From JAWKOK01 sp963698255 (GTDB taxonomy: Bacteria; Chloroflexota; Anaerolineae; Caldilineales; Caldilineaceae): 64,000 nt of DNA. The position numbers and the translations under genes were made by a program. The notes under the pieces were generated by a model. That model saw only the letters and a program-made list of their open reading frames with translations, searched no databases and was not told the origin of the DNA. Positions 1 to 9,436 of the stretch are shown here, piece after piece (position 1 is the stretch's first letter; every line of letters starts with the position of its first letter). The stretch spans positions 1 through 64,000 of the forward strand of contig CAVOQD010000027.1 of assembly GCA_963698255.1 (NCBI GenBank), given 5' to 3'.

Positions 1-100
1 ACCGCACGATTCCCGAATATTCTGGAGATTTCGCAGTTCGTGCGGTTGCAAACCACACCTACGATCATTCGTACGATCTTCAACGTAGACCGACAAACGG

Positions 101-1583
101 TTACGGCCAGGACCAAGGCAGCGTATTCTGGTAGATCCAGGCGGCTGTGTGCAGTGATTGTACCAGAATGAGCGGCGCAGCGCCCATGAGCAAATACCAG
201 CGGTTCGCCAGCATCAGCGGCAACAGCGCGACAAGCAACAATGTCGCGGGCAACGCGGCCAGGCTGAAGAGATCCCAATCCCGTTGGCCGCCGTAGTCCG
301 GGTTCCAGAGCCAGGTGAAGAGGAGGTAGAAGAGGGTGGCGAGTAAAAGGAATCGGGTGACAGGGTGACAGGGTGACAAGGCGGCAAGGTGATGTCGATG
401 GCGGAGACTGAAGAGGCCCATGATGAAGCAGGCCGGGCAGTACGACCGGGGCCACCAGAAGCTGTTCGTTGAGAAAGTCGCGCAGGTGGGGCCAACTGAA
501 GAGGGTGTACTGTTCCCAGCGCGTCGTCGTCTCCCAGAGCGGGACGAGCCAGCGGGCATCGCCGCCGCCGGGCCTGTCGCTGGTCAGCAAAACGTCGATG
601 CCGTGGCCGCCCTGCTCCATCAGCAACACGGTTGCGCCGGCCACGATCAACATGGGCAGGCCGATCTGAAGCAGCACCGATGCCGCCTGCTTGCCTGCGC
701 CCGACGATCGGCCCCGGCCATAGACCAGCCAGCCCAAATAGAGCAGCGACGGCGCCAGGACGATGGTGCTCGGATGGGTGGCATGGGTGACGGCAAGGAC
801 CGATGCCGCCGGCCACAGTGAACGCTCTCCACGAGCGACGCCAATGCCCAGCCAGAGGTAGGTCAACACACCGGCGGCGGCGAAGCTGTAGTTCTCGACG
901 TAGCCGAAGAAGAGCTGGATCAGCCCGAGGCTGGCCAGCAGACCATAGGTGAGCCAGGCAGGAGCCAGGCGATCATCCCGAGACAGAGCCAGCAGAACCA
1001 TCAGATAGAGAGCGCCGGCCACCGGGCTGAGCAGTCGATAGACGCCGGTGGCATCCTCCTGCCATCCTTGCTGCTCATTGAGCGCCAGCCAGACCTGGCT
1101 GTGCACGAAGACGTCCAACGGCGCTTGCCACGAATGGGTCAGCCGCAGCGACAGATCCGGCCAAGCGATGGACTTGGCCAGCATGTAGGCATCGCCCCAG
1201 CGGGTGTGAACAACCGGGAAGGCAAAAAAGGCGGCAAGCAGGCCGATGCTGATAAGAACCAGAATCGCCATCGACCGGTGTCGATGTGCGTTCGGCTCAA
1301 CATCGGCCAGGTGTGTCGCGGGGTGACTCGTCAATTCTCGCCACCACAGGAAAGCCAGCAGCCCGCCAACGAGAATGCAGGCCGACATCACGGCCCAACT
1401 TGGCACATAGGTCGCCGGCCAAAGACCCCACCAGGCGCTCTCCGCATCGTGGGGAGCCGGCACCGGCGACGATGATGCAGGCAGCAGGCGCGTGGCTAGA
1501 TGCAAGCCGAGCAGCGCAAGCGTCAGCAGATGCAGAGCGATCACCAGATGGCGTTGTTCCCGATTTCCAACCATGTCGTCCAT
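101..1583 (-). CDS. Polytopic membrane protein, probable GT-C glycosyltransferase
   Basis: Reading from the ATG at 1583 (a second in-frame ATG lies at 1574) and removing one extra base near 427 gives about 493 residues ending at TAA 101-103. The protein has about ten hydrophobic segments. The segment RWGDAYMLAKSIAW in the first third sits in an outward loop with an acidic residue, as in GT-C enzymes that use lipid-linked sugars, and the C-terminal part holds WNPDYGGQRDWD between two membrane spans. I do not recognise a named family, so the glycosyltransferase call is inferred from topology and from the similar proteins nearby. It lies downstream of an SH3 lipoprotein gene on the same strand, separated from it by a 72-bp palindrome that probably ends that transcript. 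Confidence 0.6.
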
Positions 1584-1612
1584 TGTAGTCGGCAGAGCGC
1601 CGTTTGTGAAAG

Positions 1613-1684
1613 AGAGATCCTTCAGAGAAATAAAATGACGGCGACCCATGGGTCGCCGTCATTTTATTTCTCTGAAGGATCTCT
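1613..1684. terminator. Perfect 72-bp palindrome, likely bidirectional terminator
   Basis: The two 36-base arms are exact reverse complements, centred between 1648 and 1649 on CCATGG. The inner stem TGACGGCGACCC is flanked by an A-rich side and TCATTTTATTT, the layout of an intrinsic terminator readable in both directions. The outer arms (AGAGATCCTTCAGAG and its complement) extend the symmetry well beyond a normal terminator. It sits just after the stop of the minus-strand lipoprotein gene and before the next minus-strand gene. Confidence 0.7.
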
Positions 1685-1706
1685 GGTGATTCTGCGGGCG
1701 CAAAGA

Positions 1707-2582
1707 CTATTCGCCTAGCACAAGGAATTCGGCTGCAACCCATCCGCCGTCGGGGTTGTCGGTCACTTCAGCAGTGTCGCCGGCAATCTTGACCCATGTG
1801 CCGTCTTCGCTGACCTCAAGCACCTGGTAGGTCTCGCCGTCGTAGATATAACCGACGATCTCAGACTCGGTATCGGCCTCGGCGCGCACACGCAGGCGGG
1901 TGCCGTCCGTGTTGACCAAGGCGTAGCCGGCTTCGGGGGCAACGATCTCTTCCTCGGCCATTGCTTCCTCTGCCATTGCCTCATCGTCCATCGACTCTTC
2001 AACCATTGCTTCGCTGGACTCTTCAGCGGGCGTCGGCGTCGGCTCCAGGATGATCTCGGAGGCCGCAGTCTCGGTCATCGCTTCAGTCTCGGTCATCGTT
2101 TCAGTCTCAGTCATCGCTTCCGTCTCAGCAATCTCTGCGGTCTCAGTTGCTTCGGAGGCCATTTCGTCCTCGCCGCCGGTCAGCGCGCCATTGACGCTGA
2201 CATAGTTTGCCGACACCCAACCTTGGCCGCCCGGCGCAGCGGCGACGGCCAACTGAACCCACTGGCCGTCATCACTAATGCTCAGCACCTTGTAGGTCTC
2301 GCCTTCTTTGACGCCGGCGACGACCTCAGCGTTTTCATCGGGTGACTGGCGCACACGCAGCGAACGGGTCGCCACAGTAGCCATGGCGCCGTCGCCTTCC
2401 ATCATCTCGGACGATTCGGCCATGCTCGCATCGTCCTCTGCGCCCTCGTCTGCCATGGTCGTATCGGCCATGGCGTCATCAGCCGCAGGCATCTCCATGT
2501 TCAACGGTGCACAGCCGGCGACAAACAACGCCGTCACCAGCAGCAATGCCAACGGAAAAAGCCGAAAATAGCGATTCATCAT
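1707..2582 (-). CDS. Lipoprotein with two SH3b domains
   Basis: This 291-residue protein begins with a lipoprotein signal peptide: charged MMNRYFR, a hydrophobic run, and the lipobox VAGC with Cys24. Two bacterial SH3 (SH3_3) domains follow, at about residues 72-130 (LRVRQSPDENAEVV ... GWVSANYV) and 226-288 (LRVRAEADTESEIVGY ... GGWVAAEFLV). The linker is low complexity, acidic, and rich in Thr-Glu-Ala-Met repeats. The upstream sequence carries a GAGGGG motif suitable as a ribosome site. SH3b domains usually bind peptidoglycan or other wall polymers, so a lipid-anchored envelope role is likely. A second protein of this design occurs at 55805. The gene reads through without interruption. Confidence 0.85.
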   Translation of the reverse strand: MMNRYFRLFPLALLLVTALFVAGCAPLNMEMPAADDAMADTTMADEGAEDDASMAESSEMMEGDGAMATVATRSLRVRQSPDENAEVVAGVKEGETYKVLSISDDGQWVQLAVAAAPGGQGWVSANYVSVNGALTGGEDEMASEATETAEIAETEAMTETETMTETEAMTETAASEIILEPTPTPAEESSEAMVEESMDDEAMAEEAMAEEEIVAPEAGYALVNTDGTRLRVRAEADTESEIVGYIYDGETYQVLEVSEDGTWVKIAGDTAEVTDNPDGGWVAAEFLVLGE

Positions 2583-2801
2583 CTGGACCCCTCTACATTT
2601 TTTTTATTCGGCCGGCAGCCCCGGCTATCCATGAGATTAAGATTTCCCATCAGTGCAAGATCAGCAACATGACGGTCTACCCGTTTTAACTAACTCGGGG
2701 CGAACAATGTTCCCCTCTGCAATTATGGCACGGTCGCGCCCAGATTGACAAGATCGGATCGCCGAGCGACCTTTCCCCGTTGTCGGCAAGCGTCAATGGG
2801 T

Positions 2802-4710
2802 CTACCAAGGCAACTCAATCCGCCACCGCCCCACTTCGGCCACGGTCTCGGCATCGTAGACGATTGTCTCCAATTGGGCGGCTTCTTCCAACGCCGAGGC
2901 CGGGAGCGGAAGATAGTAGACGTCGGAAATCTCTTCTTCGGGCAGCCAATGGCTCGTCAGTGCGGCCTGGCGCAGCGGGTATTCGTCCATAACGACGGGC
3001 TCGCCGCTCGGCCATTGGAGGGGCGAGCCATCCGCCGCCTGGACGCGCAGTGAGACCTTGTAGTTGCGCGTCAATGTTGCGTGCGGACGCCAATGGTAGA
3101 CAACCGACAGCGCCGATCCCCCGGCCTGGTCCAGCACCGTCAGATCGTATCCTTCAACGGACAATGCTCCGTCGACCAGTGTCACATCAAGCGGAAACGT
3201 TGGGGCTGTGATTCGGCTCTCGCCCCTTGGCCAAACACGCACCAATGGCCCTTGGCCGGTGAAGCTGTAGCTCGTCTCGATGCCGGGCAGTTCACGGGTC
3301 AAGTAGGTAGGGTAACCGGAACCGACCAGATCTTCGACGATCTCTCGCCGGCGCTCCGGATCGTCGGCGACGACCGGCGTGGCGTTGCCGCCCAGCCCCT
3401 CGGCCATCTGCATGTAGCGCAGGGCCGTCATCTCACCTTCGAGACCCACGACATGGCTGCCCTCAGGATAGTCCACCTTGGCCAGTGCAACAGCATAGTC
3501 ATGGGCAGCCCAGGACCGGCTGCGATTGATGGCAGGGCCATCGCTCAACATCCCGGCGGCGAGCAGGAGCGCCAGCAACGCCTGCCCGCCGGTGGCCCAT
3601 GTCGCATAGCGGTCCGGCAGCCGCGCCAACAGGCCGACGCCGCCGCCCACAAAGATCGCCGCGCAGTAGAAGACCGGCAGCAGAAAGACCTCCACGTCGC
3701 CGACACGGTAGTTCAAGGCAAAGATGAGGTTGGTCAGCAGGACGATCAGGACGAAGACCCAAGCTTTGGCCGGCCGGCCGTGGCGATCGACAAGCCAGGC
3801 CAGCCCAAGCAGGCCGAGGATCAGGCCGAGCCAACCCATCTGCTGCTGAAACATCGCGATCCAGTCGCCGACCGTGCGCTCAATGGCCAGGCTGTTGTCG
3901 CTGAAGAAACCGGCATAAGCGGAGGCCAGCACATGTCGCCGGAAGCCGGTCCAGTCATTCACGTAGCTGCCGTTGAGATCCATCACGCCCATGGAGGCAC
4001 GCAGCGGGATGAAGAGGTAGAGCAACAGCGGTGCCGATTAGCGCCAGCGCCCAAAGCAGCCAGATGCGCCGTGGCCGCCAAAGACCGGGCACGGACCAGA
4101 GCAGATAGACGGCCACGCCGGGGATCAGCAGCACGGTCGTGCGATGGTGGGCCAACCCCAGCCCAAAGAGCAGAAAGAGCCAGGTCATGCGCCTGTCCAC
4201 GCCGGGCGGGATCTCTGTCGAAGCGCCCATGCCCCGGTTCATGCCGACGGTCACGCTGAGGATGGCGGCGACCAGTGCCATGTGCAGCGTGTAGACTTCG
4301 GCGACGGTCGCCTGGCTCCACCAGATCGAGCCAAGGCCGAAACAGAGCGCAGCGGCAAGCCCCGCCCACTGGTTGGGCAGGCCATCGCGCCGCGTGACCA
4401 AACGGCGCGTCAACGCAAAGAGCAGCCCCACAGCGACAGCGCCAAACAGGGCGCTCAGGATGTTCATGCGCCAGGCCCAGTTGCCGAACGGCAGCAGACG
4501 GCCCCAGATGCCGCCCAGGATCACATAGAGCGGATAGCCGGTGGGATGGGCGATGCCGAAAGTGGGGCCGACCAACTGAAACTCCAAGCTATCGTCGAAC
4601 AGTTCGACAATGCTGGGGCCGGCCGTTAGGAGGTAGAGAACGAAGGCAAACAACCCGATGACCAGTGGAGCCCATCGAGCCAGCTTCGACAGAAAAAGAC
4701 GGTTGGTCAT
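2802..4710 (-). CDS. DUF2723 membrane glycosyltransferase with C-terminal beta domain
   Basis: One extra base near 4026 splits the gene; corrected it encodes about 635 residues. The N-terminal region has the DUF2723 signature: TAGPSIVELFDDSLEFQ followed by GIAHPTGYPLY, with the acidic pair in the first outer loop that is typical of protein O-mannosyltransferase-like GT-C enzymes. About nine or ten membrane spans follow. The last 130 residues (about 2802-3200) form a soluble, beta-rich domain with the pattern VVYHWRP ... YKVSLRV, related in layout to the tails of three other glycosyltransferases here. The start was placed at MTNRLFLSK (4710), because 4749 would add a non-hydrophobic tail that reaches into the divergent promoter of the Amt gene. 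Confidence 0.75.
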
Positions 4711-4731
4711 GGGAGCGCAGTGTACCACAAC

Positions 4732-4760
4732 TTGGATCTTCAAGGTCATTTTGGTATGAT
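4732..4760 (+). promoter_or_regulatory. Sigma-A type promoter of the Amt-like gene
   Basis: TTGGAT at 4732-4737 and TATGAT at 4755-4760 are separated by 17 bases, a good fit to the housekeeping consensus. Transcription would start about 26 bases before the ATG at 4793. The element lies in the gap between the divergent DUF2723 and Amt-like genes. Confidence 0.6.
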
Positions 4761-4792
4761 ACGCAGCGCATCGTCACGCTACACATTGAGGA

Positions 4793-6463
4793 ATGAACCC
4801 CATCGACGCGGACCTTCAGCACATGCATCACATTGCAAATCCGGCTCCGCTCCCGCCGAACTGGAAAACCAAGCGAATGGTTGCGGCATCGACAGCGTTG
4901 TTGGTCGCCCTAGCGCCGGCGACGGCCATGGCCAATGTCGGCGCTCAGGAAAGCACGGGGCTTGACGCCGCCATATCCACTGTGGCCGGCTTCACGCCCT
5001 GGTACGTACTGGCTGCGGGCTTAGCCATCTTTGTCCCTGCCGGCCTGATCCTGGTCAGCGTGGCCGGTATGACCTCCCGCGACGCATGGAAGACCGCCCT
5101 CAGTGCGTTGGGGGCCATTGCCCTGGCCGGCATCGCCTACTGGGCCATCGGCTTTGGACTGCAATTTGGCGGCGTGGGACTGGTCTATGCCCAGCCTGAA
5201 TTGATGGCGCTGGTCTGGGAGTGGAGTCCGCTCTCGGTGAACTGGGGCAGCGGCTGGGGCGTCGCCGGTCTCAGCGGCTGGATGCTTTCGGGGCCGGAGA
5301 TCTCATGGATGGCCTACGCGCTCTTTCTGGGCCATCTGCCCTGGGTCTTCGCTGCGGCCGCGTTGACGGTCATGGCGCTCAGAGGGCGGGCCCCTGCGCT
5401 GGCCGCCTTTCTCGTCGCCCTCACGATGGGCGGTATCGTCTATCCACTGGCAGGCAACTGGGTGCAGGGCGGCGGTTGGCTCAATGCGCTGGGTCGCAAC
5501 CTAACCCTGGGCCATGGCTTCGTTGATTTTGGCGGCGCAGGTACTGTTTTTCTGGTCACGGCCGGCTTCTGCCTGGCGGCGCTGATCGCCTGGGGTCCAC
5601 GTATTGTACGACCGAGCAGTAGCCAGGAGGAATTGCCCAACACACGGTTGCCGCTGGTTGCCGTTCTGGGCGCCTTACTGATGCTGGGCGGCGTGATCGG
5701 CTGGCTCTGGTCCAACCCGCTGCAGGTTGCCGTGATCAGCGAGACCGGTATCATGCGCGGCAGCATCAATGTGCTGCTCAGCGCCGCTGCCGGGGCCCTG
5801 GTTCCATTGATCTACACCTGGTTTGTCACCGCCGAGAGCCATGCCGGCATGACGGCTCGTGGACTGGCCGCGGGCATGGTCGCCGGGCTGGCCGCCGGGC
5901 CTTTTGTCCAGCCCGGCATCGCCCTGCTGATTGGCCTACTCGCCGGAGCGACGGTCCCATTTGTGACCTATCTTGTCGACACGCGGGCAAAGTTGGACGA
6001 TGCCACCGGCGTCATCAGTGTCGGCGGTCTTTCGGCCATGATTGGCCTGTTGGCCATAGGCATTTTTGCCGACGGCACGGTGGGAGCAGGATGGCAGATG
6101 ACAGGCGTTGATACATTCCTCGGCGTTTCAGGACAGGGTGTCTCCGGGCTGCTGGCCGCCTCCGGGTACCAGCCCGATTTCCCGGGCCAGTTGCAGGCGC
6201 AACTGATCGGCGTCATCGCACTGGCGCTTTGGGGCATTGTCATGGGGCTGATGGTGAACATTCCGCTGGCGCTGATCTCACAGGGATTGCAGCGCAGCGA
6301 GGCCCGGCGAGCGACGCCAATCGATGTTGACGCTCACCCACAGATCGCGCCGTCGCCAGCGTCTACGCCAGTAGAGCGAACACGTCCCCGCATGGCGGAA
6401 CAGAGGCCAGGAAGCGCAGCTCGACCGTCTCAAATTGATCCCCGGCAAAAATCACCCCAGTAG
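4793..6463 (+). CDS. Ammonium transporter (Amt) family protein lacking the pore histidines
   Basis: The 556-residue protein has an N-terminal extension with a signal-like segment (residues 28-47), then eleven or so membrane spans in the Amt/Mep/Rh order. Recognisable landmarks are WVQGGGWLNALG, DFGGAGTVFLVTAG (the family has DFAGGTVVHINA) and KLDDATGVISVGGLSAMIG (the family has DDP..VFGVHGVCG). Thus both histidines of the ammonium-conducting twin-His motif are replaced, the first by Phe or Leu and the second by Gly. The C-terminal tail is Pro/Arg-rich. There is no GlnK gene next to it. Membership in the Amt fold is well supported; ammonium transport is not. The gene is uninterrupted, and it overlaps the convergent thpR by 12 bases. 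Confidence 0.8.
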   Translation: MNPIDADLQHMHHIANPAPLPPNWKTKRMVAASTALLVALAPATAMANVGAQESTGLDAAISTVAGFTPWYVLAAGLAIFVPAGLILVSVAGMTSRDAWKTALSALGAIALAGIAYWAIGFGLQFGGVGLVYAQPELMALVWEWSPLSVNWGSGWGVAGLSGWMLSGPEISWMAYALFLGHLPWVFAAAALTVMALRGRAPALAAFLVALTMGGIVYPLAGNWVQGGGWLNALGRNLTLGHGFVDFGGAGTVFLVTAGFCLAALIAWGPRIVRPSSSQEELPNTRLPLVAVLGALLMLGGVIGWLWSNPLQVAVISETGIMRGSINVLLSAAAGALVPLIYTWFVTAESHAGMTARGLAAGMVAGLAAGPFVQPGIALLIGLLAGATVPFVTYLVDTRAKLDDATGVISVGGLSAMIGLLAIGIFADGTVGAGWQMTGVDTFLGVSGQGVSGLLAASGYQPDFPGQLQAQLIGVIALALWGIVMGLMVNIPLALISQGLQRSEARRATPIDVDAHPQIAPSPASTPVERTRPRMAEQRPGSAARPSQIDPRQKSPQ

Positions 6464-7045
6464 AAAGCGTTCGAGTACTGTATATTGGGCGCCCTCCGGC
6501 TTCAACACACTGCGAATCAATGCGCAACTCTGCACATCGAATTCCAGTTGAGGCGCGCTTCCCGCTGCCAACAAACCGGCCAGGCAGTCCCCCAGCTTGC
6601 GCTGCTCGGATTTGGGCAATCCCTGACGCACACGCCCAATCGTCAAATGGGGTGAGTATGGGCGTGACTCGCTTTCATAGCCGGCTTGCTGGGCAACGCG
6701 CTCGACATCGGTCTGGAGGCGTTTGAGGCGCGACAGATCCCCGCCGACACCCAGCCAGACCACCCGCGGCGCACCCAGGTTTGGGAAGCAACCAAGCTCT
6801 GCAACGCAAAGCTGAAATGGCTGATGCGCTTGCACGGCCACGGACAATCCGTCGGCCATCTGTCTCTGTTGTGAAAGGGAGGTCTCGCCCAAAAAGCGCA
6901 GGGTTAAATGCAATTTGGCAGCCGAGACCCAGCGCACCGAGCGCGCTAGGTTGCATGAGCGAAGATGATCACGCAGCCGGCGGCTCGTACCGTCGATGTC
7001 GTTTTGAACCGCAACCGGCAGTTGGATGGCGACAAAGGTACGCAT
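6452..7045 (-). CDS. thpR: RNA 2',3'-cyclic phosphodiesterase (2H family)
   Basis: This 197-residue cytoplasmic enzyme starts MRTFVAIQLP, the usual start of the LigT/ThpR family, and contains both catalytic HxTx motifs, HLTL near residue 46 and HLTI near residue 133. Length and motif spacing match ThpR, which opens 2',3'-cyclic phosphate ends on RNA to 2'-phosphates. The segment RVVWLGVGGDLSRLKRLQ also matches the family. Its stop codon lies inside the end of the convergent Amt-like gene, so the two transcripts overlap. No frame damage is present. Confidence 0.9.
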   Translation of the reverse strand: MRTFVAIQLPVAVQNDIDGTSRRLRDHLRSCNLARSVRWVSAAKLHLTLRFLGETSLSQQRQMADGLSVAVQAHQPFQLCVAELGCFPNLGAPRVVWLGVGGDLSRLKRLQTDVERVAQQAGYESESRPYSPHLTIGRVRQGLPKSEQRKLGDCLAGLLAAGSAPQLEFDVQSCALIRSVLKPEGAQYTVLERFLLG

Positions 7046-7155
7046 GCGCTAACGTTCCGCCAATCTTGAATTAACGACCCGTTTTTGCCTGGCGGAACCT
7101 GAATGCATCGGCACAACCACGTTCACGGGCCCGGCAAACAAAGATTGCCGATGCA

Positions 7156-8217
7156 CTAGCGCCTGCGCTCATCCGATCCGGATCGGGAACGGAAGTAAAG
7201 ACCGAGCGATGTGATACCCAGTACGCCGATGCCGGTCGCCCCGAAGAAGACAAAGCAAAGGGTGGCCAACACCAGGTTTTCAGCATTCAGATCGGCCAGT
7301 TGCGCCATCAAATTTTCGGGCTGCATCGTCGCCGTGGGCAGCGGTGTGAAGGTGGGCATCAACTGGGCCACGGCTTCGCTGGTCGGCGTCGCGGTGACAA
7401 CAATATAGCCTGGGTCCGGCAACTCGGTCGGCGCCGATGGCGGGGGATCGGCCGAAGTTGCATCCGCGGAGCCGTCGACAACATCTACCGAACCCGGCGC
7501 CTGCGCGATCGAATCCGGGCCGGTCGAACCGTCTGCATTCGGCGACGGCGAGTCCAGCGAACCATCGGTGTACGATGTGGGTGTTGGCAGCGGGCTGTTG
7601 TTGACCGGGATGACGGTCGGCGTGGATGTGGGCGGGCCTGCGATGTCCTGTGGCAAAGACGCCTCGTTGCCGGGGATGGGCGTTCCAGGGCCGTAGGTGC
7701 GATCGTCCACCAGGCCGGCGCCCGCACTCTTCGGCAACCCGGGCGTCGGTGTAACGCCGTAGCCAAAGCCGCAGACATTGTAGGATGCGCCGGTCCTGCC
7801 GTCGATGGCAATTTCATCGAGGCGGAAACAATAGGAGGCGCCCGGCGTCAGATCGGGCACAGGGAACGAATATGCATAGCCCTGATCCGGGCCGCCCAAT
7901 GCTTCGACCGAGCCAATCAGATGAAATGCTTCGGGCGGTTGAGATTCATCCTTGCAATAGACGTCCCACCTTGCCACGTCCACCTCGCGCAGCGTAGCCC
8001 ACTCCAGAACCAATGAATCAGGTCCGCTGATGCCGGTGAAGTAGACAAGGTGTTCAGCCGCCAATGTGGGCCAGGCTGTCAACAAAAAGAGGCCGATCCC
8101 GATGCCCAGAAGTGTGGCCCGGGCAAAGAATCGAGACTTTCTTTGGTTGATGGCTGTTCGGCTACCTATCCGGAACAGTCGACGTAGGTTTAGGTACGCG
8201 GACCTAAGTTTCATCAT
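7156..8217 (-). CDS. Exported single-pass protein with Pro/Thr-rich stalk
   Basis: From the ATG at 8217 the product has about 353 residues: a basic N-terminus, a signal or membrane segment (FARATLLGIGIGLFLLTAW), a beta-rich domain with four cysteines of fibronectin-III-like layout (LVLEWATLREVDVARWDVY), a long Pro/Ser/Thr linker, and a C-terminal membrane helix followed by basic residues. The layout fits a surface protein held by its C-terminus. No enzyme motif is seen. The start overlaps the last codons of the thioredoxin-like gene by 14 bases, so the two are probably translationally coupled. ATGs further upstream lie deeper inside the neighbour. Confidence 0.6.
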   Translation of the reverse strand: MMKLRSAYLNLRRLFRIGSRTAINQRKSRFFARATLLGIGIGLFLLTAWPTLAAEHLVYFTGISGPDSLVLEWATLREVDVARWDVYCKDESQPPEAFHLIGSVEALGGPDQGYAYSFPVPDLTPGASYCFRLDEIAIDGRTGASYNVCGFGYGVTPTPGLPKSAGAGLVDDRTYGPGTPIPGNEASLPQDIAGPPTSTPTVIPVNNSPLPTPTSYTDGSLDSPSPNADGSTGPDSIAQAPGSVDVVDGSADATSADPPPSAPTELPDPGYIVVTATPTSEAVAQLMPTFTPLPTATMQPENLMAQLADLNAENLVLATLCFVFFGATGIGVLGITSLGLYFRSRSGSDERRR

Positions 8218-8869
8218 TATCGGTCTGCAAATTGGCCAACAGATCGCACACCTCAAGGATACAGGCGCTGTCTAGACCACTATTGTACCAGACTCGCATC
8301 TCGTAGGTCAGTCGGTCGAGCAGAAGCGCGTACATGTCGAGATCGTCGTCGTCGTCGGAATCGGCCAGCGCCTCGTATTCGGGGTTGCTTTCGAGCCAAC
8401 CATCCAGATAGGTCTCCGCCGCATTGGGTCGCGGACCCCACTGAGCCGCCAACTGCCACTCTTCATCGAAAAAGAAAGCCTGAGGCAGGTCGAGTTCCTC
8501 AAGATCATTGAGCAGATCCATGTCATCCAGCAGACCGTCCAACAGCAGAAGATCGTCGTCATCACGCAACAGACGCATGGAGATCCGAGCTGAACTGTTG
8601 GCAATCGTCGACAAAATCGGCACAACAGCCACGGTATCCGGATCTTCCGGCGTCGCGATGACAATCATATAGAGCAGATCCGGATAGGTCGCCAAAAAGG
8701 ACTGGGATTCCGGCGGGAGTCGAATCTCCGTGCAGCGGATTCCGATCAATTCGCCGTAGAGGGTGTTGGCATCGATGAACTCCTTCAGCGTCAAGGCGCT
8801 GGTAAAGGCCATCGGATTGCCCGTGACCGAAACGGTCTTAACGCCTGCTGATTGATTCTCTGATGACAT
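8204..8869 (-). CDS. Thioredoxin-fold protein without CxxC
   Basis: The product from 8869 has about 221 residues; AAGGAA about 10 bases upstream supports this start over 8902. The centre reads LYMIVIATPEDPDTVAVVP, then RISMRLLRDDDDLLLLDGLL, then LPQAFFFDEEWQLAAQWGPR. This is the strand, helix, cis-Pro strand order of the thioredoxin_9-type families, where the normal text is IPT.VFLD.....GRWGPRP. No CxxC motif is present, so it is unlikely to be a dithiol oxidoreductase. The C-terminal third is very acidic. It is probably co-transcribed with the exported protein downstream. Family assignment is by pattern only. Confidence 0.5.
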   Translation of the reverse strand: MSSENQSAGVKTVSVTGNPMAFTSALTLKEFIDANTLYGELIGIRCTEIRLPPESQSFLATYPDLLYMIVIATPEDPDTVAVVPILSTIANSSARISMRLLRDDDDLLLLDGLLDDMDLLNDLEELDLPQAFFFDEEWQLAAQWGPRPNAAETYLDGWLESNPEYEALADSDDDDDLDMYALLLDRLTYEMRVWYNSGLDSACILEVCDLLANLQTDNDET

Positions 8870-9013
8870 GAACCCACGATTCCTTTTCAATAGCGCAGTC
8901 AAAGACAGTGGCTAGGTCGGCGAGACGATCACCGACAGCGCTCATTGTAGCAAGAGTTGAGCCGAATACCCAAGTACAATGTGGGTATCCGTGCGTTCCT
9001 TGCCAAAACAATT

Positions 9014-9151
9014 GGTCGTATTCAAAACGAGTTGGACCAGGATTCCGGGATTCGGCCACGACCTTACCGGTTCATCCAGGTTGTTCCGGCCCAATTCCGG
9101 AATGCTTCAACTGACTTTGTTTGCGAAGCCGGCACAAGCGCCAACACACCA
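9014..9151. mobile_element. MITE-like element, copy 1 (138 bp)
   Basis: The element is bounded by exact 9-base direct repeats AAAACAATT (9005-9013 and 9152-9160). Its ends are imperfect inverted repeats (GGTCGTATT and AACACACCA, compare GGGTGTGTT and AACACACCC in another copy). Inside, an imperfect inverted repeat pairs CAGGATTCCGGGATTCGG with CCCAATTCCGGAATGCTT. There is no coding capacity. It sits between the start of the thioredoxin-like gene and the glyA promoter. Confidence 0.75.
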
Positions 9152-9158
9152 AAAACAA

Positions 9159-9187
9159 TTGACGAAAATTCTGAATAGTGTTATGTT
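9159..9187 (+). promoter_or_regulatory. Promoter upstream of glyA
   Basis: TTGACG (9159-9164) and TATGTT (9182-9187) are 17 bases apart. The first two bases of the -35 box belong to the right target duplication of the adjacent MITE. The predicted transcript has a leader of about 240 bases (9195-9436) before the glyA ATG. I recognise no known riboswitch in the leader, although it contains several short complementary stretches. Confidence 0.5.
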
Positions 9188-9436
9188 CCCCGCGTTCGAT
9201 TTACAGGAAAAGCAGAGTGATGAAATGTCCATTCCCATATCCGATGACGAAGGATAGGGCCTGACCCGGCGATAGAACAGGTCGCTGCTGATAACGCAAG
9301 AAACGACGAAAAAGATCCGCAAATGCGGAGAAGAGAAGATCTTACTCGACGCCGAGGAGAATCAGTAGAATCGGACACCCTTGTCTTTGGATTTCCGGAT
9401 CTGTCGTCGAAATATTGTCCACAAGGAGTGCAATCA

